A DNA stretch of 64,000 nt from Pyropia haitanensis (GCA_008729055.1 SDUX01000004.1:434001-498000); one strand, 5' to 3'; positions 39,813-51,204 are shown, counted from the first letter of the stretch. Notes: generated by a model not told the origin, from the sequence alone. Program-made: numbers and translations.

Positions 39813-41969
39813 TCCCACCTCCGCGCCCCCCACCACGGCCGCCGCGACGGCGGCCGCCACCCCCAGGGCGGCGGTGCCGCACGTAACGGTTGGGCGCCGT
39901 CTCCCCAAACGTCTCCATGTCCAGCGCCCGCCGCTGCTCCACGGGCATGCCCCGCTTGGGGCGGCCGCCGTCGCCCCCAGACCCGTCCCGCCCCTGCCCA
40001 GCCGGCGCGATGGGGTGCGACGAAAAGTCATCAAAGAAGCTCTTTGACTTTTCGTACTTGGGCACCGCCGGCACGGGCGCGACCGCAGACCCCGCGGCCG
40101 CCGCATCGCTACCGCCCAGGTCGCTGCTGCCACCACCGGCAGACGCTGCTGGCCCCGACCCCGCCGCCACTGAGCCCGTCGCCTCCGCGGCGAGCGACGT
40201 CTTGTCAAACTTGTCGTTCATGGCAGCAAAGTCAAATTCCTCCTGCGGGATCGTGATGCCTGGGCCGGTAGGGCCCGGACGACGGCCACGGCCACGACCG
40301 CGGCCACGGCCCGCGGCGCCGCGGTCCCCATCGACCGCACTACCGCCGCCACCTGCACCGCCACCGCCTACGCCGCCGCCGCCACCGCCGCCGCCACCGC
40401 CGCCCCCAGTTCCCATGCCACCGCCGAGAGGGCGATAGCCACGGTTGCGGCCTGCGCCGCGAGCCCCATCCCCCGCCCACCCGGCACTTGCCGCCGGCCC
40501 ACGCTCGTCGTGCGGGGCGTACCCACCGGCGCCGCCGCTCGCGCCGCTCCCGGCCAGGCGAGAAGCCGCCGGTGCAGAGCCGGTTGCCGTCAAAGAGGCC
40601 GGCTGAGCAGGCGCTGACGGGCCCTGCTGATCGTGGGCCGCCTCCTGAGGGGTCCCCCGCGGTGGCGCCTGGCCCAGCTCCCGCGGCGCTGCCTTGGGCG
40701 GCGGCGCTACCCAGCCGTGCGACGCTGCAGGCTGCAACGCGGCGGGCGCGCGACTTGGGGCCTGCACAGGCGCCGGAGCAGGGGCAAGCGCGGGCAGAGG
40801 CGCGGGCGCAGAAACGGGCGCTGGCGCCGGCGCAGGCGCAGGTGCAGGCGCTGGCGCAGAGGCTGGCGCGGGCGCCGACGCAGGGGCAGGGGCAGGCGCG
40901 GGCGCCGGCGCAGGGGCAGGCGCGGGCGCCGGTGCCGGCGCAGGGGCAGGCGCCGACAATGGTGGCGGCGCCGCCGCCGCCGCCCTCGGCTGCGGCTGCA
41001 TGCTGCCGCTACCGGCGGGCGGTGCGCGTGCAGCCGGGCGGGGTAGAGGACGCGTGGATGTCTGAGAGGCGGCCTGCGGCGGCGGCGCCGCTGCCGCCCC
41101 GCCCGCCGAGACGGGAGGGGGTGCCACCGGGGCGGGTGCAGGCGCCGGCGCCGAGGGCGCCGCCCGAACCGGAGCGGGCAGGGAAGCAGAGACCTGGGGC
41201 TGCTGCGGCTGCTGCGGCTGCTCCTGGGCCGGCGGCTCCTCTGCCTGCGGGGAAAGGCTCGTCAAGACCTGCAGATCTTGAATGTCTGGCCCTCGGAACA
41301 CAATGTACTCGTATATCTCAACGGAAGGCGGCAGCTGCAGGCAGGGCAGAAAGGGACAGTAGATCGCACACACAGAGAAAAGACAAGCACAGTGGGAGAC
41401 ATAGGCCGAGGAAAACCAAAGGATTGATTAGTACTCGGCCAGAGGCGTATCCCTGTTTTCCACCCTGGCGATGGAAGCCCGCAGATTGAAGCCACATGCT
41501 TGTGAAGAACAGGAACAGCAAAGGCACGACATACCTGGCCTTCCCGGCGCGGCCGACCTTCAGTACCGTAAGACCGCACATGGTGCAGAGCAATCGTGCT
41601 CTCCTGCAAACCACAGAACAAGTCAAGGCCGACAGGGACCCGTAAGAAAAAAAGCACGGAACGCCCGATGCACAATCACGTGCGGTAGTGGCCAGTAGAC
41701 AGGTAACCACATGTCAATAAAAGAACTCGGAAAGACGACAACAGCAGGCCGTCGGCGAGCCGCCTCACCGAGCCACGCACTCGCGGGAGCCCCGCTCCGG
41801 GCGCACCCCAGCGTGTGCACCCACACGAACAGCGAGGACCACTCCGCCGGCGCGTGTCCGACACACGCACCTGAGTATCAATGGAGTAGAGAGTCCCCTC
41901 GTAGCGGATGCTGCTCTTGGACACCAGCGAAATGCGCGAGCCAATGTACGGCACCCCCGCGGTGGACAT
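39637..41969 (-). CDS. LSM14: LSM14/Scd6/RAP55-family mRNP protein (three exons)
   Basis: Exons 41969-41871, 41603-41535 and 41334-39637, all in phase 0, give 621 residues. The introns (267 and 200 bp) have donors GTGCGT and GTATGT. The family (LSM14A, yeast Scd6, plant DCP5) binds mRNA and represses translation in P-bodies. The LSm domain is split by both introns: PYIGSRISLVSKSSIRYEGT, LYSIDTQ, then STIALHHVRSYGTEGRP, then SVEIYEYIVFRGPDIQDL. After a long Ala/Pro and Gly-rich linker comes the FDF motif EEFDFAAMNDKFDK (about residue 421). The FFD box YEKSKSFFDDFSS (about 484), the TFG box EQRRALDMETFGE (about 520) and an RGG/poly-Gly tail ending YANGARA follow. The linker carries a run of about 40 Ala-Pro dipeptides encoded by a degenerate hexanucleotide repeat. 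No frame breaks despite long GGC runs. Confidence 0.94.
39741..39811. repeat. CCG trinucleotide run coding poly-Gly
   Basis: More than twenty CCG units, read as Gly codons in the C-terminal tail of the minus-strand LSM14 gene. Confidence 0.85.
40760..40970. repeat. Hexanucleotide repeat coding Ala-Pro dipeptides
   Basis: Degenerate repeats of GCAGGC/GCGGGC-type hexamers on the plus strand, read on the minus strand as a long Ala-Pro array in the LSM14 linker. Confidence 0.75.
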
Positions 41970-43167
41970 AACGGCTGAGCCAGCAAAGCCAATCCGCCGG
42001 CACCGCCGACGCCACCCCCAACGCCGCCGTCGCCGTCGCCGCCGCCGTCGCCGCCGCCGACGCCGCCGCCGACGCCGCCGCCACACCTGTCCGTGTCGCA
42101 AGCTGTCTCGCGCCGCCTCCGCTACAGTGTCGTGGCGGGTGTCGTGCCCCCCGCGCGGTGCGATCGCAAAAGGTCCGGCCCAGCGATGCGGCGCGCGTCC
42201 CGCGAGTGAGAGGATGGGGAGAGGAGCGGTGGTCCGCGCCCACGACAGACTTCGACCACCACCGTACGCCCGCCAGCGCGCGAGAGCTGCAGTGGGGACT
42301 TAAAAAGATTTGCGCTTACCTATCGCGCGTCGATCTGCATTCAAATATATATTGGAGTCTTGTAAATGTATCCCTTAATTGATGTGACCTGTCATGATTG
42401 AGAACCAGCGGATGCACAATGGGAGATTGTAATTTCTCATCCCGGCTGGTCCGCCTCGGCGACCGCGAGTGCGGGAGATTGTAACACGCTTCACAGAGGT
42501 TGCCACGTGTTGGCGTTCCAAGTATCCGCCTTCACATCGAACGTTCACAGGATCGTAGTCCATTACTCGATCTTGATTTCAATGGACAGTTTAAAAACGA
42601 ATCACGCGACCATGCGGCCCCGCAGCAGCAGGCCGTGGTGGCGGTTTTTGGCGCCAGGATGATCGTGGACTGCGGGGCCTGGGGCGAGGCCCACGCATGG
42701 GCAACGGAAATATGGACTAATTCATCATTACGAGATTGCGCCGCCGCCGTGGGCGCCCGCCGTGCCAGCGGCCGCCCCGTGTCCCGAAAAGCGCGCTGCG
42801 GAGGCCCCCCCTGTCCAACCGGGCACCGCAATCTGAGCTCCCAAGAGCGGCCGGCTCAGGAGGAGGGCGTGTGGCGGGTTCCAGGCTAGCTTGCTGCGCC
42901 TCTGCGTCGCCGTGCTGCGTTACTGCGGGGCTGCCGATCGACCCCTCGTGGTCGTGGCACGTCCGTTCTCACTGCCTGGGGCGGCGCGGCCACGGAGGGC
43001 ACCGTGTGCTTCAACGACTCGCGCCGTCTCGCCGGCAGGCCGGGGGTCGTCGTCGTCCCTTGAGCTGGCGTCTGCGCGAGTACCTGCCGCCAGCAACGTT
43101 GGTCGGGTGGAAAATTCGGCTGCGGTGCGGCTGGGGTAGGCTGCCGACGTCCGGTCTGCTCCAGCAG
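41970..43167. promoter_or_regulatory. Divergent promoter region between LSM14 and sigma factor 1
   Basis: About 1.2 kb. The centre (42300-42570) is clearly AT-rich for this genome and contains ATATATATT (42347-42355) and a 12-bp direct repeat GGGAGATTGTAA at 42421-42432 and 42473-42484. The segment 42730-43167 is GC-rich and shows patchy similarity to the region before sigma factor 2. It ends in an apparent splice acceptor (GCTCCAGCAG) 5 bases before the sigma ATG. Confidence 0.5.
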
Positions 43168-43172
43168 GTATC

Positions 43173-45215
43173 ATGACGACGAGGCCGTCGGCCGGAGCTG
43201 CTGCTGCCGAGGAGCTGCTGCCGTTGGCGTTCGTGGCGCTCCCCGCTGGGCTCTCGTCGCGGTCAATCGGGGTGCGCCGCGCTGGCGCCTGCCAACTCCA
43301 TGCAGCCGATCGACGTCGGGCTGCCCATTGGGCAACGGGGGTGTCATCCAACCGGGCGGTATGTTTTTCTAGCTTGCGTCGTGGCTGCGTTGTACTGTAT
43401 TCGTGGTGCTTGCCGTACTCCAAGACTGTATGGTGCCGGCAGTGTGTGTAATGCTTTTCCATTAGCAGGAGGACGTCTCACATGGTTGCTTTTCTGGTAC
43501 GTAGGTGGGACACAAGGTTGTTGTACCGTGTCTGCTGTGACCTGGCACTAACCTTCCCCATGCGTGTTTTGCTCTCATCCCTCATCTTTGATTGCTCCTC
43601 ATCTCATCCGTGAACGCAGGTGCGGGTCATTCTAGAGGGCCCCGTCCCAAAGAGCACCACCGAGCCAGCCGCGCAGAGCATTGCGCGCTCCAACAGCTCC
43701 TCTTCCCTCGCCGAGGAGCTGGCCGTCCTCGAGCAGCTGGTTAACATCCCGTCTGCCGTGTCGCTGTACACGGAATCGCGGCCGTCACGGACGCCTGTGC
43801 CTGTGGATGCCTTGCCGTCCAAGCGGGATGTGCCCGCCACTCCTCCACCCGCTGTAACGAGGGATGATGCGTTTGGCGTCACTGGGGAGGATGCGGCGTC
43901 GACGTCGTCAGTTGCCGCGCGATTGAACGCGCTGCGGCTGACGGACCCGAAGGCCTTCCTGCCCGAGACACAGAACATCCCGACGGTTGCTCCCACCCCG
44001 GTTGTCCGCGCCCCTGGTCCCCTGGCCACGCCTTCGTCTATGCCGGGCATGGGCTTGGCCGCACCGGCAGTTGCGCCCGCGGCTGCTTCGGGTGTGGCTG
44101 AAAGGGTGCCTAAGGCGACCCACGTGAGGCGGAAGGTGCGGCGGACGCGGAGAGCACGGGCGGGGGATGGTGACTCGGATGATGACAAGGATGGATCCCT
44201 GTCCAGCCGCCGGAGGGTGGTCAAGAAGAAGACGAAGAGGCGGTCGCAGACGTCAGAGGATGGCATGCGGGCGTACCTCCAGGAGATTGGTTCAGAGAAC
44301 CTGCTGGGTGCCGCGATGGAGGTGCAGCTGGCGACAGAGATTGCCGGGCTGTATGAGCTGGAACGGGCTCAGGCAACGTTCCGCAGCGACCATGACCGGT
44401 TCCCGACGGAGGCGGAGCTCGCCGACGTCACCGATATGGATGTGACAGCACTGCGCAGGCAGCTACGGTGTGGCCTGCGCGCCAAGGAGCGGATGGTGTC
44501 GGCCAACCTGCGGCTTGTCGTGTCGATTGCGAAGAAGTACCTGAACCGGGGCCTGCTGCTGCAGGACCTGATTCAGGAAGGCTCCATCGGCCTCATCCGT
44601 GGCGCGGAGAAGTTTGACGCCTCGAAAGGCTTCCGCTTCAGCACGTACGCGACGTGGTGGATCCGGCAGGCGATCACACGGGCGATTGCTGACCACAGCC
44701 GCCCTATCCGGCTGCCTGTGCATGTCAATGACACGCTGGCGGCGTTGCGTAAGACCTCGAAGCTGCTGACTGTGGAGCTGGGGCGCGCACCCACGGAGGC
44801 GGAGATTAGTGAGCGTTCCAACCTGGCGGTCTCCAAGATGCGTTTCCTTGAGGACGCGTCGCAGTCGACCGTCAGCCTGGACATGCCGATTGGCAAGAAG
44901 TCAGGTGGTGACCCGGGATGCGCCACGCTCGGCAGCTTTATTGTCTGGTCGGGCGACAACCCCGAGGAGGCGGCGACCAAGTCGCTGCTGCGGGAGGACT
45001 TGGACAACGTCCTCAACACCCTGTCACCGCGGGAGCGCGACGTTATCCGCTTCCGGTTTGGCCTAGACGACGGTCGGGTCAAGACGCTGGAGGAGATTGG
45101 ATGTGTCTTCTCGGTGACGCGGGAGCGGATCCGGCAGATTGAGGCGAAGGCGCTGCGGAAGCTTCGGCACCCGGGCAAGAACGCCGTGCTGCGTGAGTAC
45201 GTCTATGACATCTAA
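43173..45215 (+). CDS. Sigma-70 family RNA polymerase sigma factor, copy 1 (plastid)
   Basis: Exons 43173-43358 and 43620-45215 around a 261-bp intron (donor GTATGT, acceptor GAACGCAG, phase 0) give 593 residues. Nuclear sigma factors of algae and plants direct the plastid-encoded bacterial-type RNA polymerase to promoters. Region 1.2 begins [13 protein letters not shown] (about residue 272). Region 2 is near-canonical: [57 protein letters not shown]. Region 3 has [12 protein letters not shown] and region 4 has [15 protein letters not shown] and [20 protein letters not shown]. The Arg/Ala/Ser-rich N-terminus could be part of a transit peptide. An AG acceptor-like site lies 5 bases before the ATG, in both copies, so a 5' UTR intron or an upstream coding exon is possible. 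A tandem paralogue follows 3.7 kb downstream. Confidence 0.93.
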
Positions 45216-46313
45216 ACTCTTCGGCGGCATCGCTCGGGAACATTTTTGGTAGGACGTTTTTGTGCTTGCTGTCTGTCTCAGCCGGCATGAGAGATGCTCG
45301 GATGTGCTCGGTGACCTCAATGCAAAGCTGGGCCGCCTTTCTGCTTGGCCTTTGCTCCCCCACACAGGTGCTCAGTCAGGGGACTGCGTACCTAGCTCTC
45401 CCTCATGCTCGGCTATACGTGCTCAGACAGGGGATGGGCATGAGAAAGGTTGTCGATTGCACCATGTGTGGCACACCTCGTGGAAGCACGCCAAGTCATG
45501 AACGTGACGAGAACGCACACAAGTTTTATTTTCTCGGGCGGATTTCCCCTCAGCAACTACTCGCTTGTGAAACAATCTGGTCCTTGGTACACTCGATTTC
45601 ACGGGATCAACTACTAGAGACCTCGAGACATCGTCAACAAAAGTGTCCCGTCTGAATGACGGGACTTTCAGGCCTCCAGTCCAATCGAACGGCCACCGGG
45701 GCCGCTAGGACGCTCCGTTCGGAGCCGCAAACCTGGGAGCGGGGCCAAAATGACGGGCTGGCAAGGTTGGGTGGGGCAGTGGCCCGTTTTGGTTGGTCCT
45801 CCCACGGCGCCTACCCTGCTCACGTGCACCCAACGACCGCGCACGCGACCGCCGGCGGGGGCTGCGGCGGCGGCGGCGGGGGCGGCATCGTCTGTGGCGG
45901 CGGCTTTTCGTGGCGGCGGCGTCGACGGCTCAACGACCGTGGATTGCGAGGCCTGGGCGAGAGACGGGAGAGGGCGGGTCACGGGCCCGGAACAGGTTTC
46001 AGGTTTTTCATCGCTGCGAGATTGCGCCGCCGCCGCGCCGCGCGGTCGCTTCGCCCCGCCGCCACGCCGCTGCCGCCTCGCCGGGGCGCTCACACACCCT
46101 CCTCCAGGGCCCTGTGGGAAGCTCAGATTGCGGTGCTCGTCGGCGGAGCGTGCTGCGGGCGGGGGGGGGCGGCGGCGGGCACCGCGGCGCGCTTTTCCAG
46201 TCACGCCGCGGCCGACGGCGCGGCAGGTGCTGTCGGCGAGCTTGCTGCGTCGCCCCGGCCTGTCGCGCTACTGCGGGCGTGCCCACTCCTCACGTGCCCG
46301 GCCGCGCTGGCGG

Positions 46314-46345
<32 letters not shown>

Positions 46346-46846
46346 GACGGCTCCAGCGACTCGCTCTGTCTCACGCGCTGAGTCACTCGGCACTGGTGCC
46401 GCGCGCGGTGCACGGGCAGGGCAGCCGGCGTGTGCGTCCCACTTGCTGGCACCCGCGCGTGTGCCTGCCGCCTGTATCCATTCGAGTTGGTGCGGCGCGG
46501 CGGGCGGCGGGTGCGGGATTCGTCGGGTGCGTTGTGTCTAGGGCGATAGGCTGTATGCGCCTGGCTGCTACCGTCCTGTACGCCGAGGGTGGATTGCCAC
46601 TCAACGATATCCGTGGCGCGTTCCGATCATCGCACACGGCCGTACTCGCGTCTGCTGGGTGCTGTACCTTTCATGTCCACCACCGGCTCGTTCAGCCACC
46701 ACGGAGTCCTTTACCCACGGCTTTGACCTTCCACCAGCACCTCCACCTCCACCTGTACCCCCTGCGTGGTCAACCTGCCGCCGCTGTCTTCAGCCTCCCT
46801 TCCCCTTCACCGAGTGCATCCTCCATCGCCGATTGCCGTCGTGTAG
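45216..46846. other. Region between the two sigma factor genes
   Basis: About 1.6 kb. The first 450 bp, lower in GC, should hold the 3' UTR of copy 1. From about 46010 the sequence shows interrupted similarity to 42730-43000 upstream of copy 1 (for example AGATTGCGCCGCCGCC), so the duplicated unit included upstream sequence. It ends in an acceptor-like GTCGTGTAG 5 bases before the copy 2 ATG. Confidence 0.5.
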
Positions 46847-46851
46847 GTATC

Positions 46852-48891
46852 ATGTCGACGAGGCGGCGGACATCAGCTGCTGCTGCCGAGGAGCAGCTGC
46901 CCATGGCGTTTGTGGCGGTCCCCACAGGACTGTCGTCACGGTCGATTGGGGTGCGCCGCGCTGGTGTGTGCCACCTTCATGAATCGGCCGATCGGCGCCG
47001 GGCAGCCCATTGGGCGTCCGGGACGTCTTCCAACCGGGCGGTATGTTTTCTTGCTTGAGTCGTGGCTGCGTTGTACTATATTTGTGGTGCTTGCCGTACT
47101 CCAAGACTGTATGGTGCCGGCAGTGTGTGTAATGCTTTTCCATTGGCGGGAGGACGTCTCACATGGTTGCTTTCCTGGTACGTAGGTGGGACACAAGGTT
47201 GTTGTACCGTGTCTGCTGTGACCTGGCACTAACCTTCCCCATGCGTGTTTTGCTCTCATCCCTCTGATTGCTCTTCATCTCATCCGTGAACGCAGGTGCG
47301 GGTCATTCTAGAGGGCCCCGTCCCAAAGAGCGCCACCGAGCCAGCCGCGCAGAGCATTGCGCGCTCCAACAGCTCCTCTTCCCTCGCCGAGGAGCTGGCC
47401 GTCCTCGAGCAGCTGGTCCGCATCCCGTCTGCCGTGTCGCTGTACACGGAACCGCGGCCGTCGCGGACAACTGTGCCTGTGGATGTTTTGCCGTCCAAGC
47501 GGGATGTGCTCGCGACTCCTCCTGCTGTAACGAGGGATGATGATGCTGCTGGCGTCAACGGGGACGATGCGACATTGTCCGTTGCCGCGCGTTTGAACGC
47601 GCTGCGGCTGACGGATCCGAAGGCCTTCCTGCCCGAGACGCAGAACATCCCGACGGTTACCCCCACCCCGGTTGCCCCTGCCCCTGATGCCCTGTCGTTT
47701 ACATCCATGCCAAGCATGAGCGTGGCTGTACCGACTGTGGCGCCGACAGCTGTTGCGGCGGTCGCCCTCAAGTCGCCTATGGCGACCCCCGTGATGCGCA
47801 AGGTGCGGCGGACACGGAGAGCACGTGCGGCGGAAGCTTCGGACGATGACGACGGCTCTATCGTCGGTGGATCCCCTTCCAGCCGGCGGAGGGCGGTTAA
47901 GAAGAAGTCGAAGAGGCGGTCGCAGACGTCAGAGGATGGCATGCGGGCGTACCTCCAGGAGATTGGTTCTGAGAACTTGCTGGGCCCCGCGATGGAGGTG
48001 CGGCTGGCGACAGAGATTGCGGGCCTGTCTCAGCTCGAGCGTGCGCAAGCAGCGTTCAAGAATGACCACGACCGCTTCCCTTCCGAGGCAGAACTGGCCG
48101 ACGTGACTGAGCTAGATGTGGAGGCCTTGCGGCGGCAGCTGCGGTGTGGCCTGCGCGCCAAGGAGCGGATGGTGTCGGCCAACCTGCGGCTTGTCGTGTC
48201 GATTGCGAAGAAGTACCTGAACCGGGGCCTGCTGCTGCAGGACCTGATTCAGGAAGGCTCCATCGGCCTCATCCGTGGCGCGGAGAAGTTTGACGCCTCG
48301 AAAGGCTTCCGCTTCAGCACGTACGCGACGTGGTGGATCCGGCAGGCGATCACACGGGCGATTGCTGACCACAGCCGCCCTATCCGGCTGCCTGTGCATG
48401 TCAATGACACGCTGGCGGCGTTGCGTAAGACCTCGAAGCTGCTGACTGTGGAGCTGGGGCGCGCACCCACGGAGGCGGAGATTAGTGAGCGTTCCAACAT
48501 GTCAATCTCCAAGATGCGCTTCCTCGCCCACGCATCTCAGTCGACCGTCAGCCTGGACATGCCGATTGACAAGAAGTCAGGTGGTGACCCGGGATGCGCC
48601 ACGCTCGGCAGCTTTATTGTCTGGTCGGGCGACAACCCCGAGGAGGCGGCGACCAAGTCGCTGCTGCGGGAGGACTTGGACAACGTCCTCAACACCCTGT
48701 CACCGCGGGAGCGCGACGTTATCCGCTTCCGGTTTGGCCTAGACGACGGTCGGGTCAAGACGCTGGAGGAGATTGGATGTGTCTTCTCGGTGACGCGGGA
48801 GCGGATCCGGCAGATTGAGGCGAAGGCGCTGCGGAAGCTTCGGCACCCGGGCAAGAACGCCGTGCTGCGTGAGTACGTCTACGACAATTAA
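46852..48891 (+). CDS. Sigma-70 family RNA polymerase sigma factor, copy 2 (plastid)
   Basis: Exons 46852-47040 and 47296-48891 around a 255-bp intron, at the same position and phase as copy 1, give 594 residues. The intron itself is still highly similar to that of copy 1. Exon 1 ([20 protein letters not shown]) and the first ~200 residues of exon 2 have diverged by substitutions and small indels. From region 2 onward the two copies are almost identical at the DNA level. Differences there are confined to a small patch in region 3 ([14 protein letters not shown] versus NLAVSKMRFLEDAS), one Gly/Asp change and the last residue. All sigma regions are intact, so both copies should work. Divergence in the N-terminus and in the region 3 patch could tune regulation or promoter choice. 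Confidence 0.93.
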
Positions 48892-49436
48892 AACGCGCAG
48901 CGGCGGGCGTACGTTGCTCGTGGTTTTAGGATGTTTTTTGTGCTCCCTCTGTTCCGTTTACTTGCTGGTCTCTGGTGTACACAGACCCGAACAGGCCTTT
49001 TTCGGTCTGGCCTGAACACATCTGGTGCCAGTGTTGGCATGGGGCAGCTTGTGCATGGGTTGATGGCCTCGCGGCCGGTCGGGCGTTGCCACGGAGTAGC
49101 TTGATGCCACTCACGGTCGCCGCGGACGGCACATTGACGCCCGCGGTGCACTGGCTACAGGGTGCGCCACGAGGGCGTGCCCTTTCATTTGCCTCGCACG
49201 ACTGCGCCTTGATGTGCGCTCTGTTTGCCCTTGGGGCTATTGCACCTCGACAGGCGCGCTGCTTCGCGTGCTCTCAGTGCACCTCTGCTGTCCCCCATCC
49301 GTCCGCACCCTCGCCAGCTACTTTGGACCAAGACGCCCCCCCCCCCACTCGTTCGGCAGCCTCATGTGCTGCCCAGCACCCAGAGGATTCAGCTACGAGT
49401 GTCGCCGCTCTCTACCCTGCAGGCACCCAGCGGGCG
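48892..49436. other. Convergent intergenic region sigma 2/ABHD12-like
   Basis: About 545 bp with lower GC near 48930-49000. It should contain both 3' UTRs. A plus-strand frame here has some protein-like strings but no start or family match. Confidence 0.4.
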
Positions 49437-50873
49437 TCACCCACCCCCCCCCGCCGCCCTCGCCGGGGCCATGACGCCGTCGAGCCACGCGGTCAGCTCT
49501 GGGAAGTAGTTGCCTGCCGCGTAGTTGGCATTGTGGGGCGCGTCGGTCAGCACGAGCCGCACGGGCGCAGCGGGCACCGCGTCGCCCCCCCCCCCCCCCC
49601 CCCCCCGTACCGCGCGGGCGGCCGCCGCTGCCGCCGCCACCCGCCGCCCGTGCGACGCCGGCACGACGCGGTCAGCGGCGCCGTGGACGACGAGCAGGGG
49701 CAGGTCGGCCGGCGCCGCCGCGGCGGCCGCCTCATTGTCCATGCGCCCGTCAGCGGCGGCGGCGACCGCCGGCGCCAGCGCGCGCCAGACGCCCGGCAGC
49801 GCGCGCAGCGGGGCGGAGAGGAAGTGTGTCGCGGCCGCGTCGGGCAGGTTGGCAATCGGCGCGGACAGGACCAGCCCCGCCACGCGTCTCGTCCGCCGCC
49901 GCGGCGGCACGCCGCACCCCGTGCTGCCGTCGTCGTTGGCACCCGCCGCGGCCGCCAGCGCCGCCACGCTCCCCAGGCTGTGGCCGTAGGGGATGACGCG
50001 CGCGCGCACGCCCGCGGCGCCGCCCACACGCGGCGCCAGCCACGTGTCCACCACCGCCACCGCGTCGGCGGCGACCGACGCGGGCGTCGGGCCGGGCGGG
50101 AACAGGCGGCGGCTGGCGCGGCCCGCGGCGGCGACCAGCCGACCTACCCATGACGCCGCGGAGGAGAGGGGCGGGCCAGGGGGGGGGGGGAGGTGCCCGA
50201 GCGGGGCCGGCATGACCGGCGCGGCGGTGCTGTCGGCGTAGCCGCCCAGGTCAAACGCGACAACGTGGCCGTGCGTGTGCGCGGCGAGGGTGCGGAGGAA
50301 GTGGGCACGCCCGGGGGGGGTACCCCGCGTGCCCCCATTGCCGTGAAAAACGACGAAAACGGGGGTGCGCGTGTCGGCGCTCAGGCGGGCGTCGTAGTGG
50401 GCATCGACGGCGGCGGCCCAGGCGGCGGCCGCTAGGGGGTCGTCCGCAGAGCCACCGCCGCCGCTGCCGCCTTGGCCACCGCCACCACGGCCATCACGGG
50501 CGTGCGCCCGCTCGGCCGTCGTCGACGCCGCGGCCAAGTGGGGGGGCGGTGGGGGAAACGGCGGCCCCGGCGGGGCGAGGTGCCACCCCCGCAGCACCGC
50601 CCCGTCCGGCGTCACGCACGTCACGTTGCGGCCAACCGTAGACAGCCCCGCGGCGCGGAGGTCCGTGTGGTCGACCAGCCAGCGCGGGAACCGCGCAACG
50701 TGGCCGTACAGCAGCGCCCGCTGCAGCGGCGGGCACCGCGCCAGCAGTACCACCGCGGTGGTGAGGGCGGCCGACGCCGCAACGGGGGGGAGGAGCCAGC
50801 TCCAAAGGGAAGAGGCGGCGGCAGCGGGGGAGGGGGGGGGAGGGGGGGGCGCGCGACCGCCACCACCGTCCAT
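49437..50873 (-). CDS. ABHD12-type alpha/beta hydrolase, membrane-anchored
   Basis: Predicted 478-residue single-exon serine hydrolase. ABHD12 in animals is an integral ER membrane lipase for lysophosphatidylserine; substrate here is unknown. An N-terminal hydrophobic segment (AASAALTTAVVLLARC) suggests a signal anchor. Core motifs: VFVVFHGNGGTRG (oxyanion region, about residues 173-186), HVVAFDLGGYADS, the nucleophile elbow YGHSLGSVAALA (Ser at about 297), LVLSAPIANLPDAAATH, LPLLVVHGAADRVVP (catalytic Asp) and DAPHNANYA (catalytic His at about 446). The family's usual D-Y-R-G-x-G-D-S is altered to DLGGYADS. Ala/Gly/Pro-rich insertions separate the motifs. The start ATG at 50871-50873 begins MDGGGGRAPPP. 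The frame is intact despite several G runs. Confidence 0.85.
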   Translation of the reverse strand: MDGGGGRAPPPPPPSPAAAASSLWSWLLPPVAASAALTTAVVLLARCPPLQRALLYGHVARFPRWLVDHTDLRAAGLSTVGRNVTCVTPDGAVLRGWHLAPPGPPFPPPPPHLAAASTTAERAHARDGRGGGGQGGSGGGGSADDPLAAAAWAAAVDAHYDARLSADTRTPVFVVFHGNGGTRGTPPGRAHFLRTLAAHTHGHVVAFDLGGYADSTAAPVMPAPLGHLPPPPGPPLSSAASWVGRLVAAAGRASRRLFPPGPTPASVAADAVAVVDTWLAPRVGGAAGVRARVIPYGHSLGSVAALAAAAGANDDGSTGCGVPPRRRTRRVAGLVLSAPIANLPDAAATHFLSAPLRALPGVWRALAPAVAAAADGRMDNEAAAAAAPADLPLLVVHGAADRVVPASHGRRVAAAAAAARAVRGGGGGGGDAVPAAPVRLVLTDAPHNANYAAGNYFPELTAWLDGVMAPARAAGGGG

Positions 50874-51204
50874 GGGGCGACGCCCCAGTCCAACACAGCC
50901 GCAGCCGAGAGGGGGGGGGGGGGAGAGAGAAATGGGGGCCGGACGTCACGCGTAGCGGCTGCGGGCCGAGACTGGCCGCCGCGGCGAGACGGGATGGGGG
51001 CGCACGCGCGTCGGTTCCATGAGCAGCGGGCCAGGGAGAGCCCGCCGAGATCAGCCCGCATGCGCGACAGGCGTGGCTGGCAGATGAGATGTTGGCAACG
51101 GTGTCAGTGGTAGGCACGCGGGAAGGAGGACAGCGGCGGCTCATCATCATCGGCTGACGCTGCGCACAGTGACAGGTGCGTGACGTCGGGCGCTTCCTCT
51201 TGTC
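50874..51204. promoter_or_regulatory. Upstream region of the ABHD12-type gene
   Basis: About 330 bp between the hydrolase start and the target duplication of the transposable element. It likely contains the promoter. The insertion of the element lies about 330 bp upstream of the start codon and could affect expression. Confidence 0.4.

Noticed and set aside
43173..48891. Bacterial contamination because of the sigma-70 genes
   Set aside because: Both genes have GT-AG introns at the same position and lie among clearly eukaryotic genes.
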